Source of the DNA: Moraxella sp.
GTDB lineage: Bacteria > Pseudomonadota > Gammaproteobacteria > Pseudomonadales > Moraxellaceae
Reading direction: 5' to 3'
Length of the DNA: 45,167 nucleotides
Assembly (NCBI GenBank): GCA_030530785.1
Contig: JAUMUJ010000003.1
Span: forward strand, 18,721-63,887
The notes under the pieces are model-generated. The model worked only from the letters and a program-made list of their open reading frames with translations, had not been told where the DNA came from and ran no database searches. Positions within the stretch are counted from its first letter, which is position 1. The number at the start of each line of letters is the position of its first letter. This document shows positions 14,556-24,528 of the stretch, in pieces. The translations under genes were made by a program, and so were the position numbers.

Positions 14556-15878
14556 GTGAGTAAATCCATCAATCTTGCCGTACTCGGTCTGGGTACGGTT
14601 GGCACAGGCGTGGTTCATCTGCTAAAAGACAACGTCCAAGAGCTGACCCGCCGTACAGGTTATCAACTAAACATCACCCACGTTGGCACACGCCGACATC
14701 GCACCGACATTGACCCTGCCATCACCCAAAGCGATGATTTGTTGGCGATAGCGTCATCGGACGATGTGGACATTGTCATTGAAGTTATCGGAGGCACAGA
14801 CGTTGCCAAAGACGTGATTATCCACGCCATCAAACATGGCAAGCACGTGGTTACCGCCAACAAAGCCTTGCTTGCCAAGCACGGCAACGAAATTTTTGCT
14901 TTGGCAGAACAGCATGGCGTGCAGGTACGATACGAAGCAGCGGTGGCAGGAGGCATTCCCATCATCAAAATCATTCGTGAAGCTTTGGCGGCCAACAAAA
15001 TTGACTGGGTGGCAGGGATTATTAACGGCACGGGCAATTTTATCTTATCAGAAATGCAGTCTAAAAACCGCAAATTTAGCGATGTGCTTGCCGAAGCCCA
15101 AGAGTTGGGCTATGCCGAAGCTGACCCCACCTTTGATGTGGAGGGTATTGACGCTGGGCATAAATTGTCCTTGCTTGCGTCCATTGCTTTTGGCATACCA
15201 TTACAGTTTGACAAGGTGTATTGTGAAGGCATTACCAAAATCAGCCTACAAGACGTGGTCTATGCCAAGGAGTTAGGCTACACCATTAAGCACTTAGGCT
15301 TTGCGTTTCGCCGTAAAAATGGCTTTGAACTTCGGGTACACCCCACGCTGATTCCCAACAGCACCCTGCTTGCCAATGTCAATGGCGTAAAAAATGCCGT
15401 GATGGTGGATGCTCACCCCTTAGGGCAATCGCTGTACTATGGCGATGGGGCAGGGGCAGGGGCGACAGCATCTGCGGTGATGGCAGATGTGATGGATTTG
15501 ATTTACGTCATAGAAGCCACACCTGATAATGACACCGACACGCTCACTGACGTGCCACATCTTGCCTTTATCCCAGAACAGCTCTCTGACACCCGCATAC
15601 TGCCTGCCGATGAGATGACCTGTGGCTACTATCTGCGTTTAACGGTCAAAGACGAGCTTGGTGTGCTGGCGGACACCACTCGCATTTTAAGCGAAAACGG
15701 CATTAACATTGATGCCATCATGCAACGAGACGCTCACAAATCAGGGCTCGTGCCTGTCATTATCCTAACCCTACCTGTGCTAGAAAAACAGATGAATAAA
15801 GCCATCAAACAGATAGAAGCCCTATCAGCGGTGGCAGAACCTGTGGTTCGCATTCGTTTGGAAAGTTTAGACGAATAA
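14556..15878 (+). CDS. hom: Homoserine dehydrogenase
   Basis: Hom reduces aspartate semialdehyde to homoserine with NAD(P)H, the branch to threonine, methionine and isoleucine. The N-terminal Rossmann motif GLGTVGTG binds the cofactor; TANKALLA, EAAVAGGIPII and GILNGTGN-type (here GIINGTGNF) segments form the catalytic domain; and a C-terminal ACT domain starts around YYLRLTVKDELGVLADTT and probably senses threonine. I chose the GTG at 14556: GGAG lies 7 bases before it, and the next residues SKSINLAVLGLG match the family's start. Length is about 440 residues, normal for the monofunctional enzyme. A terminator follows. Confidence 0.95.
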   Translation: MSKSINLAVLGLGTVGTGVVHLLKDNVQELTRRTGYQLNITHVGTRRHRTDIDPAITQSDDLLAIASSDDVDIVIEVIGGTDVAKDVIIHAIKHGKHVVTANKALLAKHGNEIFALAEQHGVQVRYEAAVAGGIPIIKIIREALAANKIDWVAGIINGTGNFILSEMQSKNRKFSDVLAEAQELGYAEADPTFDVEGIDAGHKLSLLASIAFGIPLQFDKVYCEGITKISLQDVVYAKELGYTIKHLGFAFRRKNGFELRVHPTLIPNSTLLANVNGVKNAVMVDAHPLGQSLYYGDGAGAGATASAVMADVMDLIYVIEATPDNDTDTLTDVPHLAFIPEQLSDTRILPADEMTCGYYLRLTVKDELGVLADTTRILSENGINIDAIMQRDAHKSGLVPVIILTLPVLEKQMNKAIKQIEALSAVAEPVVRIRLESLDE

Positions 15879-15883
15879 TTCAT

Positions 15884-15910
15884 AAAAATCGGGCAAATGT
15901 CCGATTTTTT
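15884..15910 (+). terminator. Rho-independent terminator after hom
   Basis: The arms aaaaatcgg and ccgattttt (15884-15892, 15901-15909) pair around gcaaatgt and run into T residues. Confidence 0.85.
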
Positions 15911-15950
15911 AATGCCAATCTAACACATCTTCTGTTAAAATTACCCCATC

Positions 15951-16190
15951 ATGTGCCAAAAACTTTTAAATCAATCCATCATTTATCAAGGCGAAACGTT
16001 ATTTTTTACCCATTTTTGGGTGGATAGTGAGCTGTGTTTATGGATTGATAACGCCAAACAAATCAAAATGCCCAAGATGGAGTTTGTCGGCGGTTATCCA
16101 AATGAGTGCTGTATTTTTATTAAAAATTTAAGCGATGAAGAGTGCCTAAGCACCACCAGCTTAACAGGCGAAGCTATATTTACAACCTAA
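15951..16190 (+). CDS. Small hypothetical protein
   Basis: This 79-residue protein starts MCQKLLNQSIIYQGETLFF and contains VGGYPNECCIFIKNLSDEE. I recognise no family. It has no signal or membrane segment. There is no clear ribosome-binding site before the ATG, which lowers confidence in the start. It precedes the ADP-ribosylglycohydrolase gene by 19 bases and is probably cotranscribed with it. Confidence 0.5.
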   Translation: MCQKLLNQSIIYQGETLFFTHFWVDSELCLWIDNAKQIKMPKMEFVGGYPNECCIFIKNLSDEECLSTTSLTGEAIFTT

Positions 16191-16209
16191 CACATCAAAG
16201 AGGACAGCC

Positions 16210-17103
16210 ATGACCCTACAAAACCGCTCACAAGGCTCACTCATCGGACTTGCCATTGGTGATACGGTGGGTATGCCCGTAGAATTTCAAGTCAAAGACC
16301 GCTTTGAGCCCATCACCGATATGGTGGGTGGCGGTGTCTTTAACCTTAAAAAAGGACAATGGACGGACGACACGTCTATGGCATTGTGCTTGGCGGACAG
16401 CCTTGTGGCGTGTGGTGGCTTTGACCCTACCGACCAGATGGCACGCTACCTTCGCTGGTATGAGCGGGGCGAAAATTCGGTAACGGGCAGATGTTTTGGC
16501 ATGGGTAAAACGGTTTTACAAGCCTTAACGCTGTCCAAATATGTCGGAGCTTATGCAGGTTCGGACAATCCCAAAAGCTCTGGCAATGGCTCGCTTATGC
16601 GACTTGCTCCCGTACCGATTTTTTATCATGATGATTTACAAAAGTGCCTAGAATACGCTGTGCTAAGCTCAAAAGTTACCCATGCCAGTCCCGACTGCCT
16701 GTCCGCCTGTGCCTATTTTGGCGAAGTGCTGTATCACGCCCTGCATGGCGAAACGGATAAAAACAAACTGCTTACCCCCACCAGTGGCTACCCCTTTTCG
16801 CCCAACGTACAAGCAGTCATAGATGGCAGTTTTAAAACCAAAAGCCGTGATGAGATTTTTGGGACGGGCTATGTGGTGGATAGCCTAGAAGCAAGCCTTT
16901 GGGCGTTTTATCATACGGATAATTTTAAAGATGCGATATTAAATGCGGTCAATCTGGGCGATGATGCCGACACCACAGGGGCGATTACAGGACAGATTGC
17001 AGGGGCGTATTATGGACTGTCTGGCATTCCTAAACATTGGGTCAATGAGGTGTATTGGTGTGAGCATATTTTGACTTTGGCAAAAAGATTGGCAAAGGCG
17101 TAG
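16210..17103 (+). CDS. ADP-ribosylglycohydrolase family protein
   Basis: Members of this family (DraG/ARH-like) remove ADP-ribose from proteins or nucleic acids using two metal ions. The protein has the metal-binding motifs WTDDTSMALCLADSL near the N terminus and NLGDDADTTGAITGQIAG near the C terminus, plus GNGSLMRLAPV in the middle, all as in DraG. The length of 297 residues is normal. It is followed after 2 bases by a paralogue of the small gene at 3190. Its substrate is unknown; with no nitrogenase genes here, a housekeeping or anti-toxin role is more likely than nitrogenase control. Confidence 0.9.
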   Translation: MTLQNRSQGSLIGLAIGDTVGMPVEFQVKDRFEPITDMVGGGVFNLKKGQWTDDTSMALCLADSLVACGGFDPTDQMARYLRWYERGENSVTGRCFGMGKTVLQALTLSKYVGAYAGSDNPKSSGNGSLMRLAPVPIFYHDDLQKCLEYAVLSSKVTHASPDCLSACAYFGEVLYHALHGETDKNKLLTPTSGYPFSPNVQAVIDGSFKTKSRDEIFGTGYVVDSLEASLWAFYHTDNFKDAILNAVNLGDDADTTGAITGQIAGAYYGLSGIPKHWVNEVYWCEHILTLAKRLAKA

Positions 17104-17105
17104 CC

Positions 17106-17561
17106 ATGTGTTTTGAAGTCATTTTAAGCACAAATTACCCTGATGATTTATCAAAATTTGATACAGTTGGGGTGTATTTTGAGAAAATAGACAATCATAA
17201 AATGCTAAAATATCCCAATCATTATAGAGTGGCGACTTTTTTACCCAAAAATTGCGGTTGTAATTTTCGCATTTATGATGAAACGACACTTACTCGTGAT
17301 TTAGAACACAATCCAAATGCCCTACAAGAATGGCATGATGAAACAGATGATTGTGATAATGTATTAAATACAAAATTTTTATTTCAAATCATCAAAAATA
17401 TGGTTAATCAAGGCTATCATCTTGATAGTTATGTGAATGATTGGGACTTGGTTGCATTGTTAGATGAGCCACCAAACAAATGTCTTGATATTGATGTCAA
17501 TCATATAAAGAAAGATGATTTTTTATTTTACATTGGACACTATTTTGATTTTAAAAAATAG
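17106..17561 (+). CDS. Hypothetical protein, paralogue of the gene at 3190
   Basis: This 151-residue protein shares with the 3190 gene the start MCFEVILSTNY, the central NCGCNFRIYDE (cysteine pair before an R-I-aromatic strand) and VNQGYHLDSYV near the end. I recognise no named family. The gene directly follows the ADP-ribosylglycohydrolase and is likely in the same operon. Codon use is AT-rich compared with dapE downstream. It is probably cytoplasmic. Confidence 0.7.
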   Translation: MCFEVILSTNYPDDLSKFDTVGVYFEKIDNHKMLKYPNHYRVATFLPKNCGCNFRIYDETTLTRDLEHNPNALQEWHDETDDCDNVLNTKFLFQIIKNMVNQGYHLDSYVNDWDLVALLDEPPNKCLDIDVNHIKKDDFLFYIGHYFDFKK

Positions 17562-17591
17562 CGTCTTAATGAAGCAAATTAAGGAACAATA

Positions 17592-18770
17592 ATGACCCCC
17601 ACCCTATCCCTATCCACCGCTCTATTAAAAGAGCCGTCCATTACCCCCAATGATTTTGAGTGCCAAAATATCTTGGCAGAATTTTTGGGTAACTTGGGCT
17701 TTGATTGTGAATTTTTATACTTTGGCAACCCTGATGATACAGGCAAAAACACCCAAGTCAAAAATCTCTATGCCAAGAAAAAAGGCTCTGACCCCACCGC
17801 TCCTCATTTGTGCTTTGCAGGGCATACCGATGTTGTGCCTGTGGGCGATGAAAGCCTATGGACGTATCCCCCATTTTCGGCAACGATTGCTGATGGCTAT
17901 CTGTGGGGGCGTGGTACAAGTGATATGAAAACGGCAATTGCTTGTTTTTGTGTGGCGTGTGAAAATTTTATCAAAACACACCCCAACCACAAAGGCGACA
18001 TCTCTCTACTTATCACCGCAGATGAAGAAGGCGTGGCGATTAATGGCACAGTCAAAGTGGTAGAAGAGCTTGCCAAACGGGGCGAGCGTATGGATTATTG
18101 CTTGGTGGGCGAGCCGTCCAGCACGGCAACACTTGGCGATGTCATCAAAAATGGCAGACGTGGCTCACTCAACGCACGCCTGACCGTAACGGGCAAACAA
18201 GGACACATCGCCTACCCACATCTGGCGGTCAATCCCATGCACGAGCTTGCCCCCGCCCTTGCCGAGCTTGTGGCGTGTGAATGGGACAAAGGCAACGACT
18301 ATTTTCCTGCCACCAGTATGCAAATCTCCAACATAAACGGTGGTACGGGGGCGACCAACGTGATAGCAGGTAGCGTGGACGTACTGTTTAATTTTCGCTT
18401 TTGTACCGAAAACACCGCCGAGAGCTTACAGGCAAAAACCCATGTCATTTTAGATAAGCATTTTAAAAACAAGAAAGCGACCTATCAGATAGAATGGAGC
18501 TTATCAGGCGAGCCATTTTTGACCCCAAAAGGCGAGTTTGTGGATGCGGTGGTGTCCGCCATCAAGGACATTACAGGCACGGACAGCAAGCTATCCACAT
18601 CGGGAGGAACATCGGACGGGCGGTTTATCGCTCCGATTATGAATGCCCAAGTGGTTGAGCTTGGCGTATTAAACGACACCATTCATCAGATTGATGAAAA
18701 AGTAGCAGTAGATGATTTGGAGAAATTAACACTGATTTATGAAAAAATTTTACAAAAGCTGACTGCTTAA
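17592..18770 (+). CDS. dapE: Succinyl-diaminopimelate desuccinylase
   Basis: DapE hydrolyses N-succinyl-LL-diaminopimelate to diaminopimelate and succinate, a step of lysine and peptidoglycan precursor synthesis. It is a two-zinc M20 enzyme: [18 protein letters not shown] and the catalytic ADEEG are all visible, followed by a dimerisation domain and the C-terminal [12 protein letters not shown] substrate loop. The length of 392 residues is normal. It ends at a terminator at 18775-18803. Confidence 0.95.
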   Translation: MTPTLSLSTALLKEPSITPNDFECQNILAEFLGNLGFDCEFLYFGNPDDTGKNTQVKNLYAKKKGSDPTAPHLCFAGHTDVVPVGDESLWTYPPFSATIADGYLWGRGTSDMKTAIACFCVACENFIKTHPNHKGDISLLITADEEGVAINGTVKVVEELAKRGERMDYCLVGEPSSTATLGDVIKNGRRGSLNARLTVTGKQGHIAYPHLAVNPMHELAPALAELVACEWDKGNDYFPATSMQISNINGGTGATNVIAGSVDVLFNFRFCTENTAESLQAKTHVILDKHFKNKKATYQIEWSLSGEPFLTPKGEFVDAVVSAIKDITGTDSKLSTSGGTSDGRFIAPIMNAQVVELGVLNDTIHQIDEKVAVDDLEKLTLIYEKILQKLTA

Positions 18771-18774
18771 ACAC

Positions 18775-18803
18775 AAAAAGACGGTATAAAAACCGTCTTT
18801 TTT
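18775..18803. terminator. Bidirectional terminator between dapE and iscX
   Basis: agacgg (18779-18784) and ccgtct (18793-18798) form a stem with A residues before and T residues after, so it can work for both convergent genes. Confidence 0.8.
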
Positions 18804-18807
18804 ACCA

Positions 18808-19008
18808 TCAATCCAACTCATCAAGCCATGCCATCTGAATGGCTTCTAAGATGGCTTCGTTAGACTTATCAGGTTCACCCACAAAACCATCAAGCTCGCA
18901 CACATAACGATGCAAGTCGGTAAAGCGGATATACTGAACATCCACATCAGGGTATTTTTCGGATAAGGCGATGGCAATGTCTAGGGTGTCGTGCCAGTTC
19001 AGCGTCAT
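18808..19008 (-). CDS. iscX: Fe-S cluster assembly protein IscX
   Basis: IscX is a small acidic protein that binds the cysteine desulfurase IscS and modulates iron-sulfur cluster assembly. The 66-residue protein begins MTLNWHDTLDIA and carries the family elements YPDVDVQYIRFTDLHRYV and the closing EAIQMAWLDE. The frame opens earlier (19056), but the ATG at 19008 has AAAGGA at good spacing and gives the family length. The isc operon itself is not in the window, so iscX stands alone here. Confidence 0.92.
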   Translation of the reverse strand: MTLNWHDTLDIAIALSEKYPDVDVQYIRFTDLHRYVCELDGFVGEPDKSNEAILEAIQMAWLDELD

Positions 19009-19218
19009 TATATTTCCTTTATCACAAAGGTTTGTCCTATCATAACACAAAAACAAAAATTATGACAAGCCAAATGCACGTTATTGATGGCAGAATTAAA
19101 GTCATGCGAAGTATTTTTTAATTTAAAAAATAAAATGAAAATATAAAATTATTATAATTTACTCAATAATTATTTGCTCTTATCATACCCTCCATCTTCA
19201 ATAAAAGAGGTAGCCATC

Positions 19219-20754
19219 ATGACCGACACCCCAAAATGCCCCTACTTAGGCACACCCTTAACCATGAACAACGGAGCTTTTGTTGCTGACAACCAAAATT
19301 CACTTACCGCAGGTTCTCGTGGCCCACTGCTTGCCCAAGATTTATGGCTTAACGAAAAACTTGCCAACTTTGTCCGTGAAGTCATTCCTGAACGCCGTAT
19401 GCACGCCAAAGGTTCTGGGGCGTTTGGTACATTTACCGTAACACATGACATTACTCGCTATACTCGTGCCAAATTATTTAGTAAAATCGGCAAAAAAACC
19501 GAAATGTTTGCTCGCTTTACTACCGTAGCAGGTGAACGTGGGTCGGCAGATGCTGAACGTGATATTCGTGGTTTTGCTCTAAAATTCTACACCGAAGAGG
19601 GCAACTGGGACATGGTGGGTAATAACACGCCTGTGTTCTTTTTAAGAGACCCTAAAAAATTTCCCGATCTAAACAAAGCGGTCAAAAGAGACCCACGCAC
19701 CAATATGCGGTCAGCCACCAACAACTGGGATTTTTGGACACTCCTGCCCGAAGCACTTCATCAAGTAACGATTGTCATGAGCGACCGTGGCATTCCTAAA
19801 TCTTATCGCCATATGCACGGCTTTGGTTCTCACACTTACAGCTTTATCAACGCCAATAATGAACGTTTTTGGGTAAAATTCCATTTTCACACCCAGCAAG
19901 GCATTACCAATTTGACAGATGCCGAAGCCGAAGCCATTATTGCCAAAGATCGTGAGAGCAATCAACGAGACTTATTTGAGGCTATTGAACGTGGTGATTT
20001 TCCAAAATGGAAGATGTACATACAAGTCATGCCAGAACAAATGGCAAACGAGGTAGACTTCCACCCCTTTGATTTGACAAAAGTTTGGTCAAAAAAACAA
20101 TTTCCACTCATTGAAGTGGGTGAATTTGAGCTCAATCGTAATCCAGAGAACTTCTTTTTGGATGTGGAGCAATCTGCCTTTGCCCCAAGCAACCTAGTTC
20201 CTGGCATTGGTGTGTCTCCTGATAAAATGCTCCAAGCTCGCCTATTTAACTATGCTGACGCACAACGTTATCGTTTGGGTGTCAATCATCACCAAATCCC
20301 CGTTAATGCCCCACGTTGCCCTGTGCATTCCAATCACAGAGATGGACAGGGGCGAGTGGATAGCAACTATGGCGGTCGCCCACATTATGAACCAAACAGT
20401 TTTAGCCAATGGCAAGAACAATCCCAATTCGCCGAACCGCCACTTAAAATCAACGGTGATGCCAAGCATTGGGATTTTCGTGAAGATGATGATGACTATT
20501 TTAGTCAGCCAAGAGCATTATTTAACCTAATGAGTGATGAGCAAAAACAAGCTCTGTTTGATAACACCGCCAGAGCGATGAGTGATGCACCAAACTTTAT
20601 CAAATATCGCCATATCCGTAACTGCCACGCCTGCCATTTTGATTATGGCACAGGGGTTGCCAAAGCCTTAGGTTTGACACTAGAAGACGCCATCAAAGCG
20701 TATGAGTCTGACCCCGCCAAGCACTTGGCAAGCTGTCTGCCACCCAAAATGTGA
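19219..20754 (+). CDS. katA: Catalase (monofunctional haem catalase)
   Basis: Catalase splits hydrogen peroxide to water and oxygen. The protein of 511 residues has the distal histidine His62 in [13 protein letters not shown], Asn135 in [11 protein letters not shown], and the proximal haem tyrosine in [14 protein letters not shown]. The small-subunit length and RRMH signature fit clade 3. I start it at the ATG at 19219, after GAGG in aaagaggtagcc; the longer frame has no family counterpart. The C terminus contains NCHACH, a cysteine/histidine pair I do not recall as standard. A terminator lies at 20778-20807. yaaA, another peroxide-protection gene, is the next housekeeping gene. Confidence 0.95.
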   Translation: MTDTPKCPYLGTPLTMNNGAFVADNQNSLTAGSRGPLLAQDLWLNEKLANFVREVIPERRMHAKGSGAFGTFTVTHDITRYTRAKLFSKIGKKTEMFARFTTVAGERGSADAERDIRGFALKFYTEEGNWDMVGNNTPVFFLRDPKKFPDLNKAVKRDPRTNMRSATNNWDFWTLLPEALHQVTIVMSDRGIPKSYRHMHGFGSHTYSFINANNERFWVKFHFHTQQGITNLTDAEAEAIIAKDRESNQRDLFEAIERGDFPKWKMYIQVMPEQMANEVDFHPFDLTKVWSKKQFPLIEVGEFELNRNPENFFLDVEQSAFAPSNLVPGIGVSPDKMLQARLFNYADAQRYRLGVNHHQIPVNAPRCPVHSNHRDGQGRVDSNYGGRPHYEPNSFSQWQEQSQFAEPPLKINGDAKHWDFREDDDDYFSQPRALFNLMSDEQKQALFDNTARAMSDAPNFIKYRHIRNCHACHFDYGTGVAKALGLTLEDAIKAYESDPAKHLASCLPPKM

Positions 20755-21142
20755 TTTGTCAGCGTTGAATTTTTGACAAAAAACCACTTCTTATGGGGTG
20801 GTTTTTTATTTTCTGGTTACTTCTCTTGTCTTAATTGGTGTTTAGCTGACCAAGACAGGGCATTATCAACAAAACTTACTCACACTAACCAAGCTCAATA
20901 TACGTTTTTTAATAAAAGATTTATCAAATGACACTTAGAGTTAAAAACTGGTCATCGTCATTCAAAGTGAAAGCATAAAGCACACCAAAACCGATTACAT
21001 GATTTAGAAATGATGGTAAAACTTAGGTAAAATTTATCACACATTTTTATGATTGTATGACAAATCACATCACTTTATTCATACTCACCACACAATAATG
21101 GTTTATCATATGTCCAATCCCATTTTTCCTTTTAAGGTTTAT
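20755..21142. other. Intergenic region after catalase
   Basis: Apart from the catalase terminator these bases contain nothing I can identify. There is no convincing small gene, and the frame open from 21053 lacks coding character before 21143. Confidence 0.5.
20778..20807 (+). terminator. Rho-independent terminator after catalase
   Basis: aaaaaaccac and gtggtttttt (20778-20787, 20798-20807) pair around a ten-base loop and end in T residues. Confidence 0.85.
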
Positions 21143-21409
21143 ATGAAAACCAAAATCATCACCACATCAGCCATCGTTGCCATGCTTGCCATATTCGGTA
21201 CAGCCCATGCCGACACCACCAAACCCACCAAAGCCGATACCCAAGAATGCAAGCCACCGCATGACTTTAAGGGTAAAGGCGAAAAACCTGCCAAAACTGG
21301 CGACCGCCCCGAACCCCCAAAAGATGCTAATGGCAAACCCATGCCACCCAAAGATGGCAAAAAGAACAGTTGTCCGCCACCAAAAGATGGTCAAACCCAA
21401 AGTAAATGA
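21143..21409 (+). CDS. Small secreted Lys/Pro-rich protein
   Basis: A clear Sec signal peptide (MKTKIITTSAIVAMLAIFG, cleavage after AHA) leads into a mature peptide of about 65 residues that is low in complexity: Lys, Pro, Gly and Asp dominate, with repeats such as PPKDANGKPMPPKDGKK and two cysteines (ECKPP, SCPPP). The longer frame from 21053 adds no plausible start; the ATG at 21143 gives the signal peptide. It is probably periplasmic and disordered. A terminator at 21413-21440 ends it. I recognise no family; similar small Pro-rich periplasmic proteins are usually uncharacterised. Confidence 0.7.
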   Translation: MKTKIITTSAIVAMLAIFGTAHADTTKPTKADTQECKPPHDFKGKGEKPAKTGDRPEPPKDANGKPMPPKDGKKNSCPPPKDGQTQSK

Positions 21410-21412
21410 CAC

Positions 21413-21440
21413 AATCCGCCCATGTTGGGCGGATTTTTTT
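21413..21440 (+). terminator. Rho-independent terminator after the Lys/Pro-rich gene
   Basis: aatccgccc and gggcggatt (21413-21421, 21427-21435) pair around atgtt and are followed by a T run. Confidence 0.88.
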
Positions 21441-21521
21441 AATGTTAGGGTTTGATGATTTTAAATTGAAAAACACCAACATTCACTTTATAATAAAATT
21501 TTTTTTATCACAGAGCAAATC

Positions 21522-22304
21522 ATGTATTGTCTTATCTCTCCTGCCAAAAACCTAGACGAAAAAACCACCCCACCCTTTCATTTGGACAGTCATTTAAGCA
21601 ACCCCATCCTTATCAATCACGCCATAGAATTAATGAAAACCCTAAAAAACAAAGACGTGATAGACTTGCAAGAACTCATGGGCATATCTGCAAAAATCGC
21701 CGAACTGAATGTCATACGCAACCAAAACTGGGTCTATCCTTTTGGCGATAATAAAAAGCCCGCCATTTATTTATTTGATGGAGATGTCTATACAGGGCTT
21801 GACGCTTATTCTTTAAATGTTGATGAGATTTTATATTTAAATCGGCATTTAGGGATTTTATCGGGGCTATATGGCATTTTAAAACCACTGGATAATATGC
21901 TTGCCTATCGGCTTGAAATGGGCACAAAATTAAAAACCTCTCATGCCGATGATTTATACGGCTATTGGGGCGACACCATCACAGACATCATCAATGATAA
22001 TATCAAAAACAGCGGTTCGGACATATTGATAAACCTTGCATCAGGCGAATATTTTAAAGCAGTAAATACCGCTAAAATTCATGCAGACATCATCACGCCC
22101 AAATTTTTAGACCAAAAAAATGGACAATACAAAATCATAAGTTTCTATGCCAAAAAAGCCCGTGGCATGATGATGAATTATTGTGCCAAAAACCAAATTG
22201 AAGACCCCAATGAGCTAAAAAACTTTGACATGGACGGTTATTATTTTGATGAAAAAGCAAGCAGTCATGATGAATGGGTATTTAAACGGGACGAACGGTA
22301 TTGA
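21522..22304 (+). CDS. yaaA: Peroxide stress protein YaaA
   Basis: YaaA (DUF328) lowers free intracellular iron and protects DNA from hydroxyl radicals during peroxide stress. The 260-residue protein starts MYCLISPAKNLDE and contains YLFDGDVYTGLDAYSLN, GILKPLDNMLAYRLEMGTKL, NLASGEYFKAV and YAKKARGMM, all family signatures. The length is typical. It lies close to catalase, a matching function, though separated by the secreted protein gene and its terminator. Confidence 0.93.
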   Translation: MYCLISPAKNLDEKTTPPFHLDSHLSNPILINHAIELMKTLKNKDVIDLQELMGISAKIAELNVIRNQNWVYPFGDNKKPAIYLFDGDVYTGLDAYSLNVDEILYLNRHLGILSGLYGILKPLDNMLAYRLEMGTKLKTSHADDLYGYWGDTITDIINDNIKNSGSDILINLASGEYFKAVNTAKIHADIITPKFLDQKNGQYKIISFYAKKARGMMMNYCAKNQIEDPNELKNFDMDGYYFDEKASSHDEWVFKRDERY

Positions 22305-22412
22305 TGATTTTTTAGACAAAAAATTTATCACTTCGTGGGGATTTTTATCCCCATTTCGGCACAAAAAATGCTAAAATAAAGCGAATTTTTTTACTCAATG
22401 ACAGGTAACATC

Positions 22413-23507
22413 ATGGCAAAATCCCCAAAAAATAAAGACAGCGACAGCACCGAATTTAACAAAGAAAAAGCCCTAGAAGTCGCCCTTGCTCAGATTGAAA
22501 AAGCCTTTGGTAAAAACACCATCATGAATTTAGGCGATGAGTCCATCAAAGTGGACGTAGAAACCATTCCCACAGGCTCACTGGGGCTTGACATCGCACT
22601 TGGCATCGGTGGTTTACCCAAGGGGCGTATCATAGAGATTTTTGGTCCTGAAAGCTCAGGAAAAACCACACTGACCCTACAAGCCATCGCCGAATGCCAA
22701 AAGATGGGTGGAAAATGTGCATTTATTGACGCAGAACACGCCCTAGACCCGATTTATGCCAAAAAACTGGGCGTAAAACTGGACGAACTGATGGTCTCAC
22801 AGCCTGATAACGGCGAACAAGCCCTAGAAATCGTGGATATGCTTGTGCGTTCTGGGGCGGTGGACATGATTGTCGTGGACTCGGTAGCCGCCTTGACCCC
22901 AAAAGCCGAGATTGAAGGCGAAATGGGCGACAGCCACATGGGACTGCAAGCCCGCCTGATGAGCCAAGCCCTGCGTAAAATCACCGGCAACGCCAAGCGT
23001 GCCAACTGCATGGTTGTCTTTATTAACCAAATCCGCATGAAAATCGGTGTGATGTTCGGTTCGCCTGAGACCACCACAGGCGGTAATGCCCTAAAATTCT
23101 ATGCGTCCGTGCGTATGGACATTCGCCGTATCGGCTCGGTCAAGGACAAAGATGAAATTTTGGGTAATGAAACCCGTGTTAAAGTCGTCAAAAACAAAAT
23201 GGCCCCCCCATTTCGCCAAACCGAATTTGAAATTCTCTACGGTCAAGGCATCAACCGCTTGGGCGAGATTGTGGATTTGGGCGTGGAGATTGGTGAGATT
23301 GGCAAATCTGGGGCATGGTACAGCTATAATGGCTCAAAAATCGGTCAAGGTAAAGCCAATGCTTGTGCATTTTTGGCAGAAAATCCCGACATCGCCCAAG
23401 AGATTGAGCAAAAAATCCGTCAAGCCAAACTCGCCACCACCGAAGTTAGCCCCACAGCCGATGATGGCGATGACGTGCCAGAGTATGCAGAGGGCATGGA
23501 CGAGTGA
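22413..23507 (+). CDS. recA: Recombinase A
   Basis: RecA forms filaments on single-stranded DNA and carries out strand exchange in recombinational repair and natural transformation. The Walker A motif GPESSGKTT, the Walker B region [14 protein letters not shown], the L1/L2 DNA-binding loops ([33 protein letters not shown]) and an acidic C terminus are all present. I use the ATG at 22413 (AGGTAA before it) rather than the one at 22398, because MAKSPKNK is the usual kind of start. Length is 364 residues. No LexA-box-like sequence is evident upstream. recX follows after four bases. Confidence 0.97.
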   Translation: MAKSPKNKDSDSTEFNKEKALEVALAQIEKAFGKNTIMNLGDESIKVDVETIPTGSLGLDIALGIGGLPKGRIIEIFGPESSGKTTLTLQAIAECQKMGGKCAFIDAEHALDPIYAKKLGVKLDELMVSQPDNGEQALEIVDMLVRSGAVDMIVVDSVAALTPKAEIEGEMGDSHMGLQARLMSQALRKITGNAKRANCMVVFINQIRMKIGVMFGSPETTTGGNALKFYASVRMDIRRIGSVKDKDEILGNETRVKVVKNKMAPPFRQTEFEILYGQGINRLGEIVDLGVEIGEIGKSGAWYSYNGSKIGQGKANACAFLAENPDIAQEIEQKIRQAKLATTEVSPTADDGDDVPEYAEGMDE

Positions 23508-23511
23508 TGTT

Positions 23512-24456
23512 ATGGTCAAACCCATAAATATCCAAACCTTAGATGACATCTTAGCAGACATGGAGCAATCTGTGTCTGCTAAAACTTTTGATAAAAAGAA
23601 CGAAAACACGGATAATCAAAATAATAAAAAAACCGATAAAGCGGACAATAAAAACAGCAATACACACCAAAAATCTAATAAACCAAAAATTTTAACCAAT
23701 ACCGCCAAACACCCCTTTAAAAAATCTAAAAAATCAATTAAAAATACCCAAAATCTCAATTCCCAAACCAACATACCAACACCCCCACACAAACACAAAT
23801 CCCAAACAAGCGATGACAAACCATCTGCGGTGGATTTATTATTAAAAGACGACAGCCAAACGGTGTTTGACGATAATTCTTTAAAACTATTAAGCCAAGT
23901 TGAGATAGAAAAATTAGCACTGCCAGACAAAGCCACCCGCCACCTAAGATGGCTTGCTTTTTATTATTTATCAAAAAAAGAACTGTCCCGCCACGAGCTT
24001 AAAACCAAGCTCATCGCCAAAGACTGCGACCCTGTGGCGGTAGATGAGCTGCTTGACGAATTTGCCGAAAAAGACTACCAGTCGGACACACGCTGTGCCA
24101 CCATGATGGTGCGTGAAGCCGTGCGTAAGGGGCGTGGCGTGCGATACATCACAGAATCCCTAAAAAAAGCAGGGCTTGATATTAAGGATTTTGGGGGCAT
24201 GGACGAACTTGTCGCCATGAGTGATGTGGACAGCGTGGCAGACGGCACAATATTGGACGATGACGACAAAAAAGATGATGAGATAAACTGGCTGAAACTC
24301 GCCGTAGAAGCTCGCTGTAAAAAATACGGCGACACAATCCCCAAAGACCCCAAAGACAAAGCCCGCCAACTGCGATTTTTGCAGTATCGGGGCTTTGATG
24401 TGGGGGTATGTTTTGATGCGTTAAAGATGAGCCTAGATGACTTTGATGAACATTAA
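23512..24456 (+). CDS. recX: RecX-type regulator of RecA with long N-terminal extension
   Basis: RecX binds RecA filaments and limits their extension. The RecX core of three-helix repeats starts near residue 135 (RHLRWLAFYYLSKKELSRHEL) and continues through KGRGVRYITESLKKAGL to ARQLRFLQYRGFDVGVCFDAL. The first 130 residues are an extension rich in Lys, Asn and Gln that looks disordered, and an acidic insert (ADGTILDDDDKKDDE) interrupts the core. At 314 residues it is about twice the usual RecX. The frame is open far upstream through recA, but the ATG at 23512, four bases after the recA stop, is the natural start. Confidence 0.85.
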   Translation: MVKPINIQTLDDILADMEQSVSAKTFDKKNENTDNQNNKKTDKADNKNSNTHQKSNKPKILTNTAKHPFKKSKKSIKNTQNLNSQTNIPTPPHKHKSQTSDDKPSAVDLLLKDDSQTVFDDNSLKLLSQVEIEKLALPDKATRHLRWLAFYYLSKKELSRHELKTKLIAKDCDPVAVDELLDEFAEKDYQSDTRCATMMVREAVRKGRGVRYITESLKKAGLDIKDFGGMDELVAMSDVDSVADGTILDDDDKKDDEINWLKLAVEARCKKYGDTIPKDPKDKARQLRFLQYRGFDVGVCFDALKMSLDDFDEH

Positions 24457-24528
24457 AAAAAAATAAAAATTTGCCCTAAGCCTAAGTTTGTCAATTTTTT
24501 AAAATGCCTTTAAAAACCGATATCAGAA

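Noticed and set aside
22330-22412. SOS (LexA) box before recA
   Set aside because: Only a short hairpin, ggggatttttatcccc, is present; it does not fit a LexA site.
23101-23511. Upstream extension of the recX frame through recA
   Set aside because: It is the shadow of recA in another frame; recX begins at 23512 after the recA stop codon.
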